A stretch of 60,184 bases of DNA from Balneolaceae bacterium (GTDB taxonomy: Bacteria; Bacteroidota; Rhodothermia; Balneolales; Balneolaceae), in contig VEMX01000026.1 of the NCBI GenBank assembly GCA_009711805.1, positions 1 through 60,184 of the forward strand, in the 5' to 3' direction. Shown here in pieces: positions 16,991-26,209 of the stretch. Position 1 is the stretch's first letter, and each line of letters starts with the position of its first letter. The translations under genes and the position numbers were made by a program. The notes below the pieces were generated by a model. The model saw only the letters and a list, made by a program, of their open reading frames with translations. It was not told where the DNA came from and did not search any database.

Positions 16991-18829
16991 TCAGGCCATT
17001 TCTTTTTCTTTGTGAGCTTCTACTTTGGCAAACAATGTTGCCAGTCGATTTTTTTGAACAGTAGCTGTTTCCTTTATCGACTGAAGATTTTCATCTTCAT
17101 AGGGTTTTTGTCCGGCTATTTTCAGGCAGTATTCTATTCCTTTTTCAAGGTTTTTTCGGAAACGGTTCAATGTTCGGAGATCTGCTTTCAGGTCTTCCGA
17201 TTGTTTAATCAGTTCTTCAAAATAATCCACATACATAACCATCTCTTTGGCAAACATATGGGGGCGTTCTTTCGGCACTAAAGATGAAGCTCTTCCATAA
17301 ATATGATCCACCATTTCCTGCAGGCTGTAGGTAGTATCGAACCAGGCTACATTGGGACCGGGACAAATAGCCTGGGGTGCGCGATGGGGTTTCAAAATTC
17401 CCAAAGTAATCAAAGCTCCATTGCCAAGATGCTCACACAAACATGCTTTATCGAGGACTTTTTCCCGCAGTTCATCTTTCTTTTCTTCCGAAATATCGCT
17501 GTGGTTAATCTGATCAATTTTTAACAGTTGGTACTGATTGGAAGCCGTACAAATAGGATTTTCTGTAAACTCCGTATTTGATTCCAAAAACCCTTTTGGA
17601 CATTGAGAGCCGGGCTTTCCCTTTTCAATTCGTTGCTTATGCCATTTATGTGATCCGGTTTTACGCACATTATTAAACGGTACGCCCAACGGGGATACCC
17701 CACTCAGGTACAGGTCTTCTTCTTTTGCCTCTTTCAGTAGATTCAATGTTTCCTCATCAACGGTAGTGGCTTCAGGAACCATCAAAAAAGGACTTCCCCA
17801 GCCAGTTGCATCCATTCCAAAATCCTGTAACAGTCTGCGGGCTTCTCCACTTGTTCCTATTCCTCCCTGCACCGTTATTCGCGGCTGCCCTACTTCCCAG
17901 TCACTGTTATATCCATGATCGGTATTCTCGCTGTAATAGCGCTCAATCAAAGGTTGGATGGAAGAGCTCAACATTTCTTTTTTCTCTTTAAACTCTTTGA
18001 GTAAGGATGGAAGAAGATATCCATCAGAAGCAAAAGCATGGCCGCCACAATTCAGTCCGGACTCCACTCGGTATTCAAACACTTCCAGTCCCTTTTTAGC
18101 AAGGTACTTGCCCTGAATTAAAGCCGAGCGAAAATCACTTACCTTCAGTATTATTTTTTTCTTGATGTTGCCTTTTACATCGCGGTAAAAATCTTCAAAC
18201 TCAGCCAGGTAGTTATACAATCGTGGGTTAAAGCCTGCCGATAAAATAAGACTGGAAGAAAGTTTACTGTTCGCAAATCCGCGCAACGCTGCACAACCAT
18301 CACTGAATTCGGAACTCATCGGCTGACCATTATTGGTATAGCTGAAGCCGTCAACTTTGGCCATGATATTTACATCAATAGAGCCTGTTTTCATTAATTC
18401 GTTTAGCTCTGAAACCAGCTTTTGCCTTGCATTTTCTATATTAACTGCCATCAAGTCCAGGTATTTTTTCTTGAGCTCGCTGGTGTCGGGCAGCATTTCA
18501 AAATATTTAGCTTTTTCATTCTTCTCGAAGAAAGGCTGCTTTTTAATCCCTTCAAATTTCTCCTGTACTACAGACTGTACCAGATCCAGGTAGGCGGTAA
18601 TTCGCTGAGCGCGCCCATCTTTGGCCTTGCGGGGAATATTTTTGTATGGCCGGTTGAATACACTGCTGTAGTGCTTGCGGATGCGTTCCACCAATAAGTC
18701 ATCAACAATTGATATAACCGAATTAATGCCATAGGGGGCTACCCTTATGGGCGAGTCGATTGAATGTCCGGTTCCCATTACTGGAATAGAAAATGTATGT
18801 AAAGAGTTCTGCATGAAATTAAATATCAT
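16991..18829 (-). CDS. Large conserved cysteine-containing protein, function unknown (possible TIM-barrel flavin/Fe-S enzyme)
   Basis: 612 residues (a start at Met6, 18814, is equally possible). No signal peptide or membrane helix, so cytoplasmic. The segment VQGGIGTSGEARRLLQDFGMDATGWGSPFL (about 320-349) is reminiscent of phosphate-binding loops of FMN TIM barrels such as nitronate monooxygenase. Cysteines at 261 (NCGGHAF), 410 (SQCPKG), 427, 463 and 465 (ACLCEHLGNG) and 489 (AICPGPN) could hold an iron-sulfur cluster. It lies between RIC and the HAHSH membrane proteins inside the denitrification block, so a role in NO or reactive-nitrogen metabolism is plausible. I do not recognise a characterised homologue. 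Confidence 0.6.
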   Translation of the reverse strand: MIFNFMQNSLHTFSIPVMGTGHSIDSPIRVAPYGINSVISIVDDLLVERIRKHYSSVFNRPYKNIPRKAKDGRAQRITAYLDLVQSVVQEKFEGIKKQPFFEKNEKAKYFEMLPDTSELKKKYLDLMAVNIENARQKLVSELNELMKTGSIDVNIMAKVDGFSYTNNGQPMSSEFSDGCAALRGFANSKLSSSLILSAGFNPRLYNYLAEFEDFYRDVKGNIKKKIILKVSDFRSALIQGKYLAKKGLEVFEYRVESGLNCGGHAFASDGYLLPSLLKEFKEKKEMLSSSIQPLIERYYSENTDHGYNSDWEVGQPRITVQGGIGTSGEARRLLQDFGMDATGWGSPFLMVPEATTVDEETLNLLKEAKEEDLYLSGVSPLGVPFNNVRKTGSHKWHKQRIEKGKPGSQCPKGFLESNTEFTENPICTASNQYQLLKIDQINHSDISEEKKDELREKVLDKACLCEHLGNGALITLGILKPHRAPQAICPGPNVAWFDTTYSLQEMVDHIYGRASSLVPKERPHMFAKEMVMYVDYFEELIKQSEDLKADLRTLNRFRKNLEKGIEYCLKIAGQKPYEDENLQSIKETATVQKNRLATLFAKVEAHKEKEMA

Positions 18830-18899
18830 TAAGCTTTAGCGGAGAAATGATGTGTCCCAAGCTACAATACACTATTTTTGTGAAGAGGTAATGAAGAGG

Positions 18900-18930
18900 G
18901 AAAAAAGGGTGATTTTTTATCACCCTTTTA
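18900..18930 (-). terminator. Intrinsic terminator after ric
   Basis: A 10-bp stem, AAAGGGTGAT pairing with ATCACCCTTT across a short T/A loop, followed on the minus strand by a T run. Lies 8 bases after the ric stop. Confidence 0.85.
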
Positions 18931-18937
18931 TTGAATA

Positions 18938-19633
18938 TCAGTTTAACCGTTGTTCGAGTTTAAGGGCCTTTGGAAACAGGATGTTGTTTTCCAGGTGCAC
19001 ATGCTTGTGCAGATCTTTTTGAAAACCTTCCAGGTTCTGGAATAACACCCGGTACGAGGCACACGCAGTAGATGGAGGGTTAAAACCATTTGTCAGCTGC
19101 TCAATCTCTGCCATTAAGGCGCCGGCTTTGTCATGTTCTTCTTCCAGCGCTTCGATGATAGCTTCTTTTACCCCTCCTGCTTTTTCCTGTTGTACTAATT
19201 CTTTAATCTGAGGGAATAATTCTTCTTCCTCTTTTAATAGGTGTCCGGTCATCTCTTCACTCAACAGTTGTACCTTCTGGAGTATATCAAGCAATTCGGG
19301 ATCTCTTTTGCCATGTACTCTGGCCACTTTTTCTGCATAAAAGCCTATTTCCGGAAGCATCTTTCGCACAAAGTTGTGATGGTTATTCACAATGTAATCT
19401 ACCAAAAAATCGGGCGACCAGTCTTTGTAATTATGATTGTCGCTTCCTGTTTCAGTTAAGGTTGAAAGATCTCTCATCACGGCCTCAAAATCGATGCTCT
19501 TTTTGCTGCATGCCTGCTCTAAAGGTACTTTTCCGCCGCAGCAAAAATCCAGTCCATAGGAACGGAATATTTGAGAAGCTCTGTAATCGTCTGCTACTAT
19601 TTCGCCTACTGTTTTTTGTGATAGTGTTTCCAT
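18938..19633 (-). CDS. ric: Iron-sulfur cluster repair di-iron protein RIC (ScdA/YtfE)
   Basis: 231 residues. Repairs iron-sulfur clusters damaged by nitric oxide or peroxide. The N-terminal ScdA domain has the Cys31-Cys32 pair in LDFCCGGK; the hemerythrin part supplies the di-iron ligands in NNHHNFVRKM, GHLLKEEEELFP, EEEHDKAG and LHKHVHLENNILFP. The length matches YtfE. An inverted repeat shared with nirK and nos genes lies 13-30 bases upstream, so it is probably NO-induced. It sits between the Rrf2 regulator and the unknown 612-residue protein. Confidence 0.93.
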   Translation of the reverse strand: METLSQKTVGEIVADDYRASQIFRSYGLDFCCGGKVPLEQACSKKSIDFEAVMRDLSTLTETGSDNHNYKDWSPDFLVDYIVNNHHNFVRKMLPEIGFYAEKVARVHGKRDPELLDILQKVQLLSEEMTGHLLKEEEELFPQIKELVQQEKAGGVKEAIIEALEEEHDKAGALMAEIEQLTNGFNPPSTACASYRVLFQNLEGFQKDLHKHVHLENNILFPKALKLEQRLN

Positions 19634-19645
19634 AATTCCAATATT

Positions 19646-19663
19646 TAAGAGTATTTTGTCTTT
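19646..19663. promoter_or_regulatory. Putative NO-responsive operator upstream of ric
   Basis: TAAGAG-N6-GTCTTT, same layout as the nirK and nos sites, ending 13 bases before the ric start codon. Confidence 0.6.
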
Positions 19664-19678
19664 TTTGTGATAAAAAAA

Positions 19679-20131
19679 TTATTGCCAGCTAAAATGTCCG
19701 TCTGGCGTAATTCTAAATTTATTGGCTTTTCCTTCTTTAGCCATTTCTTCGAGAGTGGTACGGGCTAACATATCTTTAATGCCTTCTCGCACCATTGCCC
19801 AGTTATTGTGAAGCGGGCATGGATCCGATGATCCGCAGCCCGGCAATCCCAGCGCACATTCTACAAAAAGGTCCGGACCATCAATAGCTATTACAACATC
19901 CAGCAAAGTAGCTTTACGCCCTTTGGCAGAAAGTCGTATTCCTCCATTGGGTCCTTTATAAGATTCCATGAGGTTGTCAGCCGTAAGATTTTGCAGAATC
20001 TTTGTGAGGAAATGAAATGAAATATCGAGCTCTTCGCTCACTTCACGGATAGAGTTATACTGCCCTCTATTGTGAGCTGCAAGGTAAAGACTTGCCCTTA
20101 TTCCATACACAGAAGATTTTGATAACAACAT
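19679..20131 (-). CDS. Rrf2-family regulator, NsrR-like
   Basis: 150 residues. N-terminal winged helix (SSVYGIRASLYLAAHNRG ... ISFHFLTKILQNL), dimer helix, and three cysteines, Cys92-x6-Cys99-x5-Cys105, which bind a [4Fe-4S] or [2Fe-2S] cluster in NsrR and IscR. Its neighbours (ric, nos) and the repeat in its own promoter support an NO-sensing repressor that autoregulates. IscR-type iron-sulfur sensing is the main alternative, but no isc or suf genes are present. Confidence 0.85.
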   Translation of the reverse strand: MLLSKSSVYGIRASLYLAAHNRGQYNSIREVSEELDISFHFLTKILQNLTADNLMESYKGPNGGIRLSAKGRKATLLDVVIAIDGPDLFVECALGLPGCGSSDPCPLHNNWAMVREGIKDMLARTTLEEMAKEGKANKFRITPDGHFSWQ

Positions 20132-20142
20132 ATAAAATTATT

Positions 20143-20160
20143 TAAGAGTTTAATGTCTTT
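20143..20160. promoter_or_regulatory. Putative autoregulatory operator of the Rrf2 gene
   Basis: TAAGAG-N6-GTCTTT, 12 bases upstream of the Rrf2 start codon; nearly the same sequence as the ric site. Confidence 0.6.
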
Positions 20161-20245
20161 AATATAACGCTTTCACAGCCGCATACATAATTCTACTTTT
20201 TCTGGTAATAGATTTTTACGAATCTTAGTCAGGCTGTAGTGAAGA

Positions 20246-21037
20246 TTAAAGATCCATCTTTTTAAACCTGCTGGTTCCTCTTAACAGAGGCACTAACGTC
20301 CAGCTAATTAAGCTTAAAGAGGCTACCACAATTCCCAGAGAGCTACCGAAGAATCGATTGAATACCGCTCCGGTATATCCCATCAAAGCTGAAATATCAA
20401 ATTCCAGTAACACGATAATACGGGCCAGGTCTATGGGGTTTAGCATACTCATAGCCAGCATGGGTTTCTCTATGGGGTAATCTCCCAGGATAAAAATGGC
20501 CAGCAATACCAGTCCATCGTATAAAATAGCCAGAAACAACCATCCTACCAGTGCAAAACCCAAGCCCTTAATGCGATCTTCGAAGTACTTGAGCCCAATC
20601 CAAAAACCGATACCCGTAAATAAAAAGGATAGTATAATACCCAGCACCAATATCATTAAAATTGAATGAACGGCCATGGAAAAGAGCATTCCACTGTAGA
20701 CCATGGGGACTGTTACGCCAAACGTAAAAGCCGCGGCCAGAGGGATAGCTAAGCCTCCATACAGCCCCCAGAATATCGTTTTCCGGTTTAAAGGTTGCAC
20801 AAGGAGCAACTTGGTAAACTCTCTGGATTGATACAGGTATAAACTCCCATATATCATCCCTACCAAAGGCACCAGTAACAACATGATATTTGAAATACTG
20901 AGCATTGCTTTTGGTCCGGCTCCCCCAAAACGAATCAAGGCATCAGATATAAGCCAGTAAATCAAAGCATATCCAATAATCCATTTTCCCCTGAATAAAT
21001 CTTTCCACTGATATTTTAATATTGTGAGCGTCTTCAT
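20246..21037 (-). CDS. nosY: NosY, ABC permease of the nitrous oxide reductase maturation system
   Basis: 263 residues, six membrane helices (ABC-2 type). With NosF and NosD it forms the NosDFY complex that supports assembly of the CuZ copper-sulfide cluster of NosZ. Identification rests on its position directly after nosF, with a 4-base overlap, and on the helix pattern. Last gene of the nos operon. Confidence 0.88.
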   Translation of the reverse strand: MKTLTILKYQWKDLFRGKWIIGYALIYWLISDALIRFGGAGPKAMLSISNIMLLLVPLVGMIYGSLYLYQSREFTKLLLVQPLNRKTIFWGLYGGLAIPLAAAFTFGVTVPMVYSGMLFSMAVHSILMILVLGIILSFLFTGIGFWIGLKYFEDRIKGLGFALVGWLFLAILYDGLVLLAIFILGDYPIEKPMLAMSMLNPIDLARIIVLLEFDISALMGYTGAVFNRFFGSSLGIVVASLSLISWTLVPLLRGTSRFKKMDL

Positions 21038-21744
21038 GCGGCCTCCTCCTCCATCAGTTTAGCTACGGCTCCTTCCAATCGCTGTTCTTTGTGTTTCTTA
21101 ATCAGAGCATCCATCGGCCCGTGATATTTTATTTTTCCTTCAACAATAAAAATCAGGTAATCGGCTAATTCTTCAATCTCGCTCATAATATGAGTGGTTA
21201 GCAGAATGGTTTTCCCTTCCTCTTTTTGATCTTTTACCAGTCGTTTGAATTGCACACTGGAACGAGGGTCCAAGCCTGCGGTGGGCTCATCAAAGATGAG
21301 GATATCGGGATTAAACATCATTGAGAGAACGGCTCCTACTTTCTGCCGATTTCCACCCGAGAGTGTACGCATCCGCTTGTTCAGTTCGGCTTCCAGGCCA
21401 AAGTGTTGAATCAACCGCTGCTCTACAGAGGGGATGTTTCCTCGAATTTCTTTTATAAAATTAAAGAGCTCATTTACCGTCATATTTTCGGGATAACGTG
21501 CTGTCTGAGGCATATATCCTATCTTATTCCGGTACTCCCAGTTTCCGCTTATTTCTATGCCGTCAACTAAAACTTCCCCTTCATCTGGTTTTACCAGTCC
21601 AAGTACGGTTTTAATGGTGGTGGTCTTTCCTGATCCATTGGGACCTACAATTCCGGTGGCCTGCCCTTTAGGCAATACCAGTTCCAGCTTGTCCAAGACA
21701 GTCTGCGAACCAAAGCTTTTACTCAATCCTTTTATTGTAATCAT
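21034..21744 (-). CDS. nosF: NosF, ATPase of the NosDFY complex
   Basis: 236-residue ABC ATPase: Walker A GPNGSGKTTT, Q-loop region GYMPQTARYPE, signature LSGGNRQKVG, Walker B ILIFDEPTAGLDP and the H-loop in LLTTHIMSE. Overlaps nosD upstream and nosY downstream by 4 bases each, giving tight translational coupling. It energises the maturation complex for the copper-sulfur site of NosZ. Confidence 0.93.
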   Translation of the reverse strand: MITIKGLSKSFGSQTVLDKLELVLPKGQATGIVGPNGSGKTTTIKTVLGLVKPDEGEVLVDGIEISGNWEYRNKIGYMPQTARYPENMTVNELFNFIKEIRGNIPSVEQRLIQHFGLEAELNKRMRTLSGGNRQKVGAVLSMMFNPDILIFDEPTAGLDPRSSVQFKRLVKDQKEEGKTILLTTHIMSEIEELADYLIFIVEGKIKYHGPMDALIKKHKEQRLEGAVAKLMEEEAA

Positions 21745-22979
21745 GGCGCTTGTGTCATTAGGGGTTTAGGGTCATATAATGTTTCCGGAGTTAGTACCGG
21801 CATAAATTTTTCTGCAGCATCCAGCATATCTATAAGCAGGCTTCGGAGTAACAACAATGATTGTGGCTGCCGTTCTACCAAGACACTGAACAACCGAACC
21901 GGGTGATGAGGCACGTCTCCTATTCCATCCCGATCCAGGTCGTACCCTTCGTAGGCGCTCCAGTAATTCCCGGTAAAAGTGTTGAAATTCTGCCGGCTGT
22001 TTGTGACCAGTTCAAAAGTATTGGCCACAAAACTATTCCCTGAAAATACGTTATCCGTAGAATTTGCCATCAGCTTAATGGCCCATCCGTTTTGTGAAAA
22101 AGTATTCCTTTTTACCGTGTTGCGGCTGGTTGCTTCTATATATAGTCCCACTGAATTATTGGCAAAGGTGTTGTCTTCAATTTTGCTCCTGTTAATCTCT
22201 TTCAGCAGCAAGCCATAAGCCGATGAGCCCCAGTTATCTTCAAAACTGTTTCCAATAATATTCACATTATTGGTATACATCACGGCTACTCCCCCGCCAT
22301 TGTCGCGGAAGGTGTTTCCTATGTAAGTGCAATTGTCGGAGTACATGAAGTGAATACCGTAGCGAATATTTTCCTCACTCACATTATTCCGGATAGTGGC
22401 GCCGTCCACAAATTCAAAATACAGTCCATCGCGGTGGCCTCTTACATAATTACCTTCAATATGAGCATCTTTACTATACCACAGGTGAATTCCATTCCCT
22501 GAAGAAGTCTCCCGTTCACCAGAGGCCGACAGGTAGTTGTTCCGAATACGCGTTCCCTCCGATTCTGCCACATAGATTCCGAAAAAATTATCAACCAGGC
22601 GTACATCTTCTATAAGGGTGTTCTTTGTTTGATCTACCAGTATACCTGCATAATCTTCCATAAAACTGGTACTGGCATGTTGTACCTCTATCCCTTTCAG
22701 CGTCACATCATCTGATGTTATAATGATAATAAATCCCTGGCGATCTCCATCTATTATGGGGTAATCTTCCCCAATAATAGTAAGGGGTTTGTTTACCTCA
22801 ATATCATGCTCTTTATATTTCCCTTTTTGAATGATCAAAGTATCGTAAGGAGCGGCCAGGTTTATTCCCTGCTGTATACTGTTGATCTCTCCATTAGGAG
22901 ATATTTCAACAAGCTGAGCCTGAACGGGCATGCTCATCAGGATACCCAGTATTGGCAATATGAATTTCAGGTATTTCAT
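21741..22979 (-). CDS. nosD: NosD, periplasmic beta-helix maturation factor
   Basis: 412 residues with a signal peptide ending PVQAQ and a right-handed parallel beta-helix of carbohydrate-binding/CASH repeats (many NNVSEENIRYGIHF, NTFRDNGGGV-like turns). NosD is the periplasmic subunit of NosDFY. Its C-terminus (HHPVRLFSVLVERQPQSLLLLRSLL) is the usual NosD ending. The gene starts 19 bases after nosL. Confidence 0.93.
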   Translation of the reverse strand: MKYLKFILPILGILMSMPVQAQLVEISPNGEINSIQQGINLAAPYDTLIIQKGKYKEHDIEVNKPLTIIGEDYPIIDGDRQGFIIIITSDDVTLKGIEVQHASTSFMEDYAGILVDQTKNTLIEDVRLVDNFFGIYVAESEGTRIRNNYLSASGERETSSGNGIHLWYSKDAHIEGNYVRGHRDGLYFEFVDGATIRNNVSEENIRYGIHFMYSDNCTYIGNTFRDNGGGVAVMYTNNVNIIGNSFEDNWGSSAYGLLLKEINRSKIEDNTFANNSVGLYIEATSRNTVKRNTFSQNGWAIKLMANSTDNVFSGNSFVANTFELVTNSRQNFNTFTGNYWSAYEGYDLDRDGIGDVPHHPVRLFSVLVERQPQSLLLLRSLLIDMLDAAEKFMPVLTPETLYDPKPLMTQAP

Positions 22980-22997
22980 AGCATTTCAATATCTCGG

Positions 22998-23468
22998 TTA
23001 GTGCCCTGAAGACCTGGTCTTCTTTAGCTTTATTGTTTTAACCTCGTTCCAGGAAAGCATTTTTCCCGGTTGGGCTTCCAGATGTTTCCTGGCGGCCTCG
23101 GTATTGGGCAGTGCCAGTAATGAGGCTCCCATAGGGCTGTTTATTTTTTCACTTTGTATAAACTGGGCCTGGGAAGCATCCAGCCAGTTTCCCGGATTAT
23201 TGAAATTGTTCACCCAGTACTTGGCACCTACAGTGTTTTCCCTATTGTTGTTTTGGTATTCAACCATGCATTCAATAGCGTCAAACTTAACGGCCTTTCC
23301 TTTTTCTGTAATCATCTGGGAAGCAAAACGGCCATCCGTAATCATCATTTTACAATGAGTGCATTCATCACTTGCATAATGAATTTCTACCGGTTCCTGG
23401 CTACAGGAAGCCAACAATAGACTGACCCCTATTACAGCAAAAACTTTATATATTGTTTGTGTATTCAT
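22998..23468 (-). CDS. nosL: NosL, copper-delivering lipoprotein
   Basis: 156 residues. Lipobox LLASC (Cys22) anchors it to a membrane. The copper(I) motif is ECTHCKMMITDGRFASQM, as in characterised NosL, which hands copper to the NosDFY/NosZ assembly path. Lies within the nos operon between a membrane protein gene and nosD. Confidence 0.92.
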   Translation of the reverse strand: MNTQTIYKVFAVIGVSLLLASCSQEPVEIHYASDECTHCKMMITDGRFASQMITEKGKAVKFDAIECMVEYQNNNRENTVGAKYWVNNFNNPGNWLDASQAQFIQSEKINSPMGASLLALPNTEAARKHLEAQPGKMLSWNEVKTIKLKKTRSSGH

Positions 23469-23535
23469 TTTTATTACCTCAATCCTTTAGTTACACAACG
23501 CTTACTATTACCTTGCCCTCTGCTATTTTACAAGC

Positions 23536-24108
23536 TCATTTCTCCTCTTTACTCTTCCACCATACCCATCCTGCTATACCCATGGATACAAGAGCAAAAT
23601 AAAATCCAATATGAGGCAGTGAGGTGGCATTAATATTCAATAACTGTTTACTGCCAATCAGGGGAGGCTGATAGGTCATCCCGGGCACTTTAATAGGAGC
23701 ATCGGGATTCAGGTTATGACCATAATCATATCCCCACAAATAAAAATCTACCAAACCTGCTATTGCCAACAGAACAAATAGGGCCAGCCAAAATAGTATT
23801 AGCTTCCGGCTGCCGGTGGCGGCAATAATCAATCCTGAAATAATAAAGAAGCCAAAGATATAAGGCATAATACTTAACTCTGGTATAGATGCCGGCTCAA
23901 TAGGCTTCATCCCTATGTAGTGGTTAAGCCCGTTTATATTTTTGAGATCCTGTGGACTCTTTCCTTCAATATTGTCGACCGTCACATTCATCCCTATTCC
24001 CTCCGGATATTGAGGTGCTTCCATACTAATGCTCCAAATAGGTACAAAATAAACACCTATCAAAAGCAGCGCTGCTACAGACATCCAACGTTTGTGTGAA
24101 GTTTTCAT
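23536..24108 (-). CDS. nos-operon integral membrane protein of unknown role
   Basis: 190 residues, four membrane helices, the first following a short basic N-terminus (MKTSHKRW). A polar, probably periplasmic loop (about 30-75) and a second one with GYDYGHNLNPDAPIKVPGMTY lie between helices. Genes for such proteins often occur between nosZ and nosL in clade II nos clusters. It may help copper delivery or electron transfer, but nothing in the sequence proves it. Confidence 0.7.
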   Translation of the reverse strand: MKTSHKRWMSVAALLLIGVYFVPIWSISMEAPQYPEGIGMNVTVDNIEGKSPQDLKNINGLNHYIGMKPIEPASIPELSIMPYIFGFFIISGLIIAATGSRKLILFWLALFVLLAIAGLVDFYLWGYDYGHNLNPDAPIKVPGMTYQPPLIGSKQLLNINATSLPHIGFYFALVSMGIAGWVWWKSKEEK

Positions 24109-24189
24109 GACTTCTTCTTCTCTTTATTTGATTAAAAAAATGGCAGGGGAGTTATCCACTCCCTCTACCATGGGATTGAGGTCAAATCA

Positions 24190-26163
24190 TCATTGACCAG
24201 TTCCGTATTTAAAGTCAACATTTGAGCTCTCAGGTGATACCCGTACGTATCCCTGCATTTCCTGGTGAAGAGCTGAACAGAAATCGGTGCAGTAGAATGG
24301 ATATACACCTACTTCCTTAGGTTCCCAGGTGAGTGTTAATGTTTCGCCCGGCATAATTAACAATTCAGCTGTATTTGCCCCTTTAATGGCAAAGCCGTGC
24401 GGTACATCCCAGTCTTGTTCAAGGTTGGTTACGTGGAAGTACACTTTGTCTCCCACTTTTATCCCTTCAATGTTATCTGGTGAAAAGTGACTACGGATCG
24501 TGGTCATATATACATGTACTTCTTTTCCGTCACGCTCAATGCGTGTTTGCTTCTCGCTTGTTGCTCTGTATGGGTGGCTGTTTTCTGCCAGGTCGTAAAA
24601 CCTTTTTTGTCTCTTGATTACTTTTTCAGCCGCTATACCCTGAGCATAGTGAGGTTCACCCTCTGTGGGGAAATCAAGCAGCAACTGCATTTTGTCTCCG
24701 GAAATATCAATCAGTTGGGCAGAGTGGAACATTTCAGGACCGGTGGGCAGATATCGGTCTTTGGTAATCTTGTTAAGAGCTACCAGGTATTTACCATCGG
24801 GTTTCTGGCTGTCGCCACCAGGGATCATAAGGTGACCCGGAGAGTAGTATGTGCCAATACGGTCTACCACTTCTGTTTTTTCAATATCCCACTTCACAAT
24901 CTCTGAAGAAATAAAAGCAGTGGTGTAGGCGTACCCTTTTCCATCAAACTCGGTGTGCAGGGGACCTAAACCTGGGTTTTCTACTTCGCCGTGAAGAATA
25001 GAATCGTACTTAAGTACTGGAATCCCCATTACTTCGCCTTCATAATTTTCACTGTCAATTGACTCTATCATTTTGGCAAAAGAGTGTACGGGAATTACTG
25101 TAGACAGCTTACCCCCCGCTACGATATATTTACCGGTAGGATCAACATCAACCCCGTGAGGAGATTTCGGAGTCGGCAAGAAATATACAAGTCCATCCAG
25201 TTTCCGCGGATCCAGAACCCGTACCTCTTCGATGACCTCAGTTTTTACAATACCGCCTTCATCATGATCTACATAATTGCGAACGTGCTTACCGGGAAGC
25301 ATTTCCCCTTTTCCTTCTTTCGCATATTCGGCAGCTTTTTCCCAGTTAATGGCCGCAATGAAATCCTTGTCATTTTTAGATGCATTGATTTCGAGAAGGG
25401 TATGAGCTTCTTCACTATTATAACTGGTAAAGAACGCCCATCCGTCAGAAGGACCTTTACCAGCATGCGATAAGTCATAATCAAACCCAGGCATCAGGAT
25501 CTGGAAATCTACATTCATTTTACCTTCGCCAGATACTTTGATAAAAGAAATGGTGCCTTTAAACGTCTCAGCATATGAATCAATGGCTGCATCCATGTTC
25601 TTCATATTCTCATCCATGGGGATACTAAAACGGGTTGCAGCAGAAACATACTCCGTATTGGGTGTTACAAAAGCTGAAGCATGGTTACCGGCTGAGTTGG
25701 GAATCTCGATGATTTCCTGTGTTCTGAACTCATCCAGGCCAATACGGGCTATACGCGGCGTGTTGTTTTCATTGATAAAAATCCACCGGCCATCCGTTTC
25801 ACCATTGGTTTGAGAAAGTTCGGGGTGGTGAGCATCTCCCCAGGGAACAAATCCATGGGAGGTATTCAACATATTCTTGGTTTCATCAGTGTAACCATAT
25901 CCATTTACAGCTGCCTGTGAAAATACTGGAACGGTAAATAAGTGTCGGCCAGAAGGTATTCCATAAATTCCAAGCTGCCCGTTATATCCTCCAGACATAA
26001 ATCCGTAGAATTCATCATATTCCCCTGGTGCTACATATACTTTTTGCGCAGCATCGGTGTTAGAACTAAAATCTCCCTGGCTACTACATCCATACAGCAT
26101 TACGCCAATCAATGTAATAACCGGCAGTATCCAGAACCGATGATTATGTGTTTGTTTCTTCAT
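24190..26163 (-). CDS. nosZ: Nitrous oxide reductase NosZ, clade II (Sec-exported, lipoprotein signal)
   Basis: Reduces N2O to N2 in the periplasm. 657 residues: seven-bladed propeller with CuZ histidines (GDAHHPELS, GNHASAF, SPHGVDVDP, GPLHTEFD) and a C-terminal cupredoxin domain carrying CuA. The CuA motif FYCTDFCSALHQEM has Cys-x3-Cys-x3-His-x2-Met, with a further His in DVPHGFAI. The N-terminus lacks a twin-arginine motif and instead ends in a lipobox (MLYGC, Cys26), typical of clade II Sec-type enzymes. Second gene of an operon beginning with a cytochrome c. Confidence 0.96.
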   Translation of the reverse strand: MKKQTHNHRFWILPVITLIGVMLYGCSSQGDFSSNTDAAQKVYVAPGEYDEFYGFMSGGYNGQLGIYGIPSGRHLFTVPVFSQAAVNGYGYTDETKNMLNTSHGFVPWGDAHHPELSQTNGETDGRWIFINENNTPRIARIGLDEFRTQEIIEIPNSAGNHASAFVTPNTEYVSAATRFSIPMDENMKNMDAAIDSYAETFKGTISFIKVSGEGKMNVDFQILMPGFDYDLSHAGKGPSDGWAFFTSYNSEEAHTLLEINASKNDKDFIAAINWEKAAEYAKEGKGEMLPGKHVRNYVDHDEGGIVKTEVIEEVRVLDPRKLDGLVYFLPTPKSPHGVDVDPTGKYIVAGGKLSTVIPVHSFAKMIESIDSENYEGEVMGIPVLKYDSILHGEVENPGLGPLHTEFDGKGYAYTTAFISSEIVKWDIEKTEVVDRIGTYYSPGHLMIPGGDSQKPDGKYLVALNKITKDRYLPTGPEMFHSAQLIDISGDKMQLLLDFPTEGEPHYAQGIAAEKVIKRQKRFYDLAENSHPYRATSEKQTRIERDGKEVHVYMTTIRSHFSPDNIEGIKVGDKVYFHVTNLEQDWDVPHGFAIKGANTAELLIMPGETLTLTWEPKEVGVYPFYCTDFCSALHQEMQGYVRVSPESSNVDFKYGTGQ

Positions 26164-26209
26164 TGTCTTCTTTTTGGTTTGATGTGGGTTAATTAGTAGA
26201 CTTAAGACA

